A program made the translations under genes and the position numbers. Positions 63,719 to 64,000 of a DNA stretch of 64,000 nt are shown here, piece by piece (the stretch's first letter is position 1; every line of letters begins with the position of its first letter). The stretch is from Aestuariirhabdus haliotis (lineage in GTDB: Bacteria; Pseudomonadota; Gammaproteobacteria; Pseudomonadales; Aestuariirhabdaceae): contig NZ_JAKSDZ010000003.1 in NCBI RefSeq assembly GCF_023509475.1, positions 124,001-188,000 of the forward strand. Reading direction: 5' to 3'. A model generated the notes under the pieces. The model made no database searches and was not told the DNA's origin. It saw nothing but the letters and a program-made list of their open reading frames with translations.

Positions 63719-64000
63719 GGAATCCTCGTATGATGTCCGTTTATAGTAATATCCACCAGGAACAGGTCACCGGCGGCTCGTTGTATCTTCATTGGCGATA
63801 ATGCATGCCGTGAAGACGGGGTTTTTAAGTGGGCGGTATCTTGAACCCATCCCTATAGCAGGTCAAGGGATGCGCCCTTCAAGATACGGTTATTCATACC
63901 AACCGAATATCTCCACCCGGTGCAATGATTCAAAAATCATGCTGCTTGAACTCGAAAACAGACCCCTTTCGAAACAACCAGTTAGACAATATTAAAACAA
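63719..64000. other. Intergenic region at the window edge
   Basis: It holds the etfB upstream region, with a TATAAA -10-like element on the minus strand, and the palindrome at 63836-63887. No gene is evident before the window ends. Confidence 0.5.
63836..63887. repeat. Long imperfect palindrome
   Basis: GTATCTTGAA (63836-63845) pairs with TTCAAGATAC (63878-63887), and inner CATCCC (63848-63853) pairs with GGGATG (63867-63872), giving a 16-bp interrupted stem. There is no T tract. It resembles a REP-like or small mobile palindrome rather than a terminator. Confidence 0.6.

Overview
The window looks like the chromosome of a free-living, probably marine or aquatic, respiratory gammaproteobacterium. 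Three things point there: a complete Na+-pumping NADH:quinone oxidoreductase locus with its maturation genes, the E. coli-like order gacA-uvrC-pgsA-tRNA(Gly/Cys/Leu), and a long core block whose gene order, as far as I recall it, matches Pseudomonas (nqr, sthA, pilZ-domain gene, lolCD, DUF2062, comEC, exbBD, lpxK, ycaR, kdsB, LMW phosphatase, murB, rne, rluC, HAD, sppA, maf, yceD, rpmF, plsX, fabD, fabG, acpP, fabF, pabC, mltG, tmk, holB, pilZ). I would not name a genus from sequence alone.

Layout. 1-6.1 kb: nqrC (5' end outside the window) to nqrF, then apbE, nqrM and sthA: energy metabolism and flavin loading of the Na+ pump. 6.1-17.6 kb: lipoprotein export (one LolC/F-type permease plus LolD), comEC, an ExbBD motor, and the envelope genes lpxK, kdsB and murB in an overlapping plus-strand operon. 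17.6-22.4 kb: a minus-strand polyamine-type ABC transporter with an attenuator-like hairpin after the binding-protein gene, and a glycerophosphodiesterase. This block interrupts the Pseudomonas-like order between murB and rne. 22.6-39 kb: rne, a 520-bp rne/rluC gap with a possible structured RNA, then the ribosomal L32, phospholipid and fatty-acid cluster and the mltG-tmk-holB-pilZ group. 39-43.8 kb: acetoacetyl-CoA synthetase, LysR regulator, exonuclease III and a GNAT acetyltransferase.

44.1-51.0 kb is the accessory island and the most interesting part. It is bounded by two 51-bp imperfect direct repeats (45/51 identical). It holds an old tyrosine-recombinase gene broken by an IS30-family remnant, a pair of perfect IS3-like terminal repeats joined by 9 bp, a decayed deoxyribosyltransferase-like gene, and a minus-strand trio: an intact tyrosine recombinase, an OLD-family ATPase/TOPRIM nuclease and a UvrD-like helicase. 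The last two have the make-up and order of the Gabija anti-phage system (gajA-gajB).

51-55.8 kb is further accessory DNA: a SnoaL/CaMKII-association-like protein, a 3' scrap of a threonyl-tRNA synthetase gene, a metallo-hydrolase-like protein, two small exported proteins and a class III nucleotide cyclase homologue. From 55.8 kb the core resumes on the minus strand: galU and manC (sugar nucleotides), tRNA-Leu, tRNA-Cys and tRNA-Gly with a clear sigma-70 promoter, pgsA, uvrC, gacA, and etfBA at the right edge.
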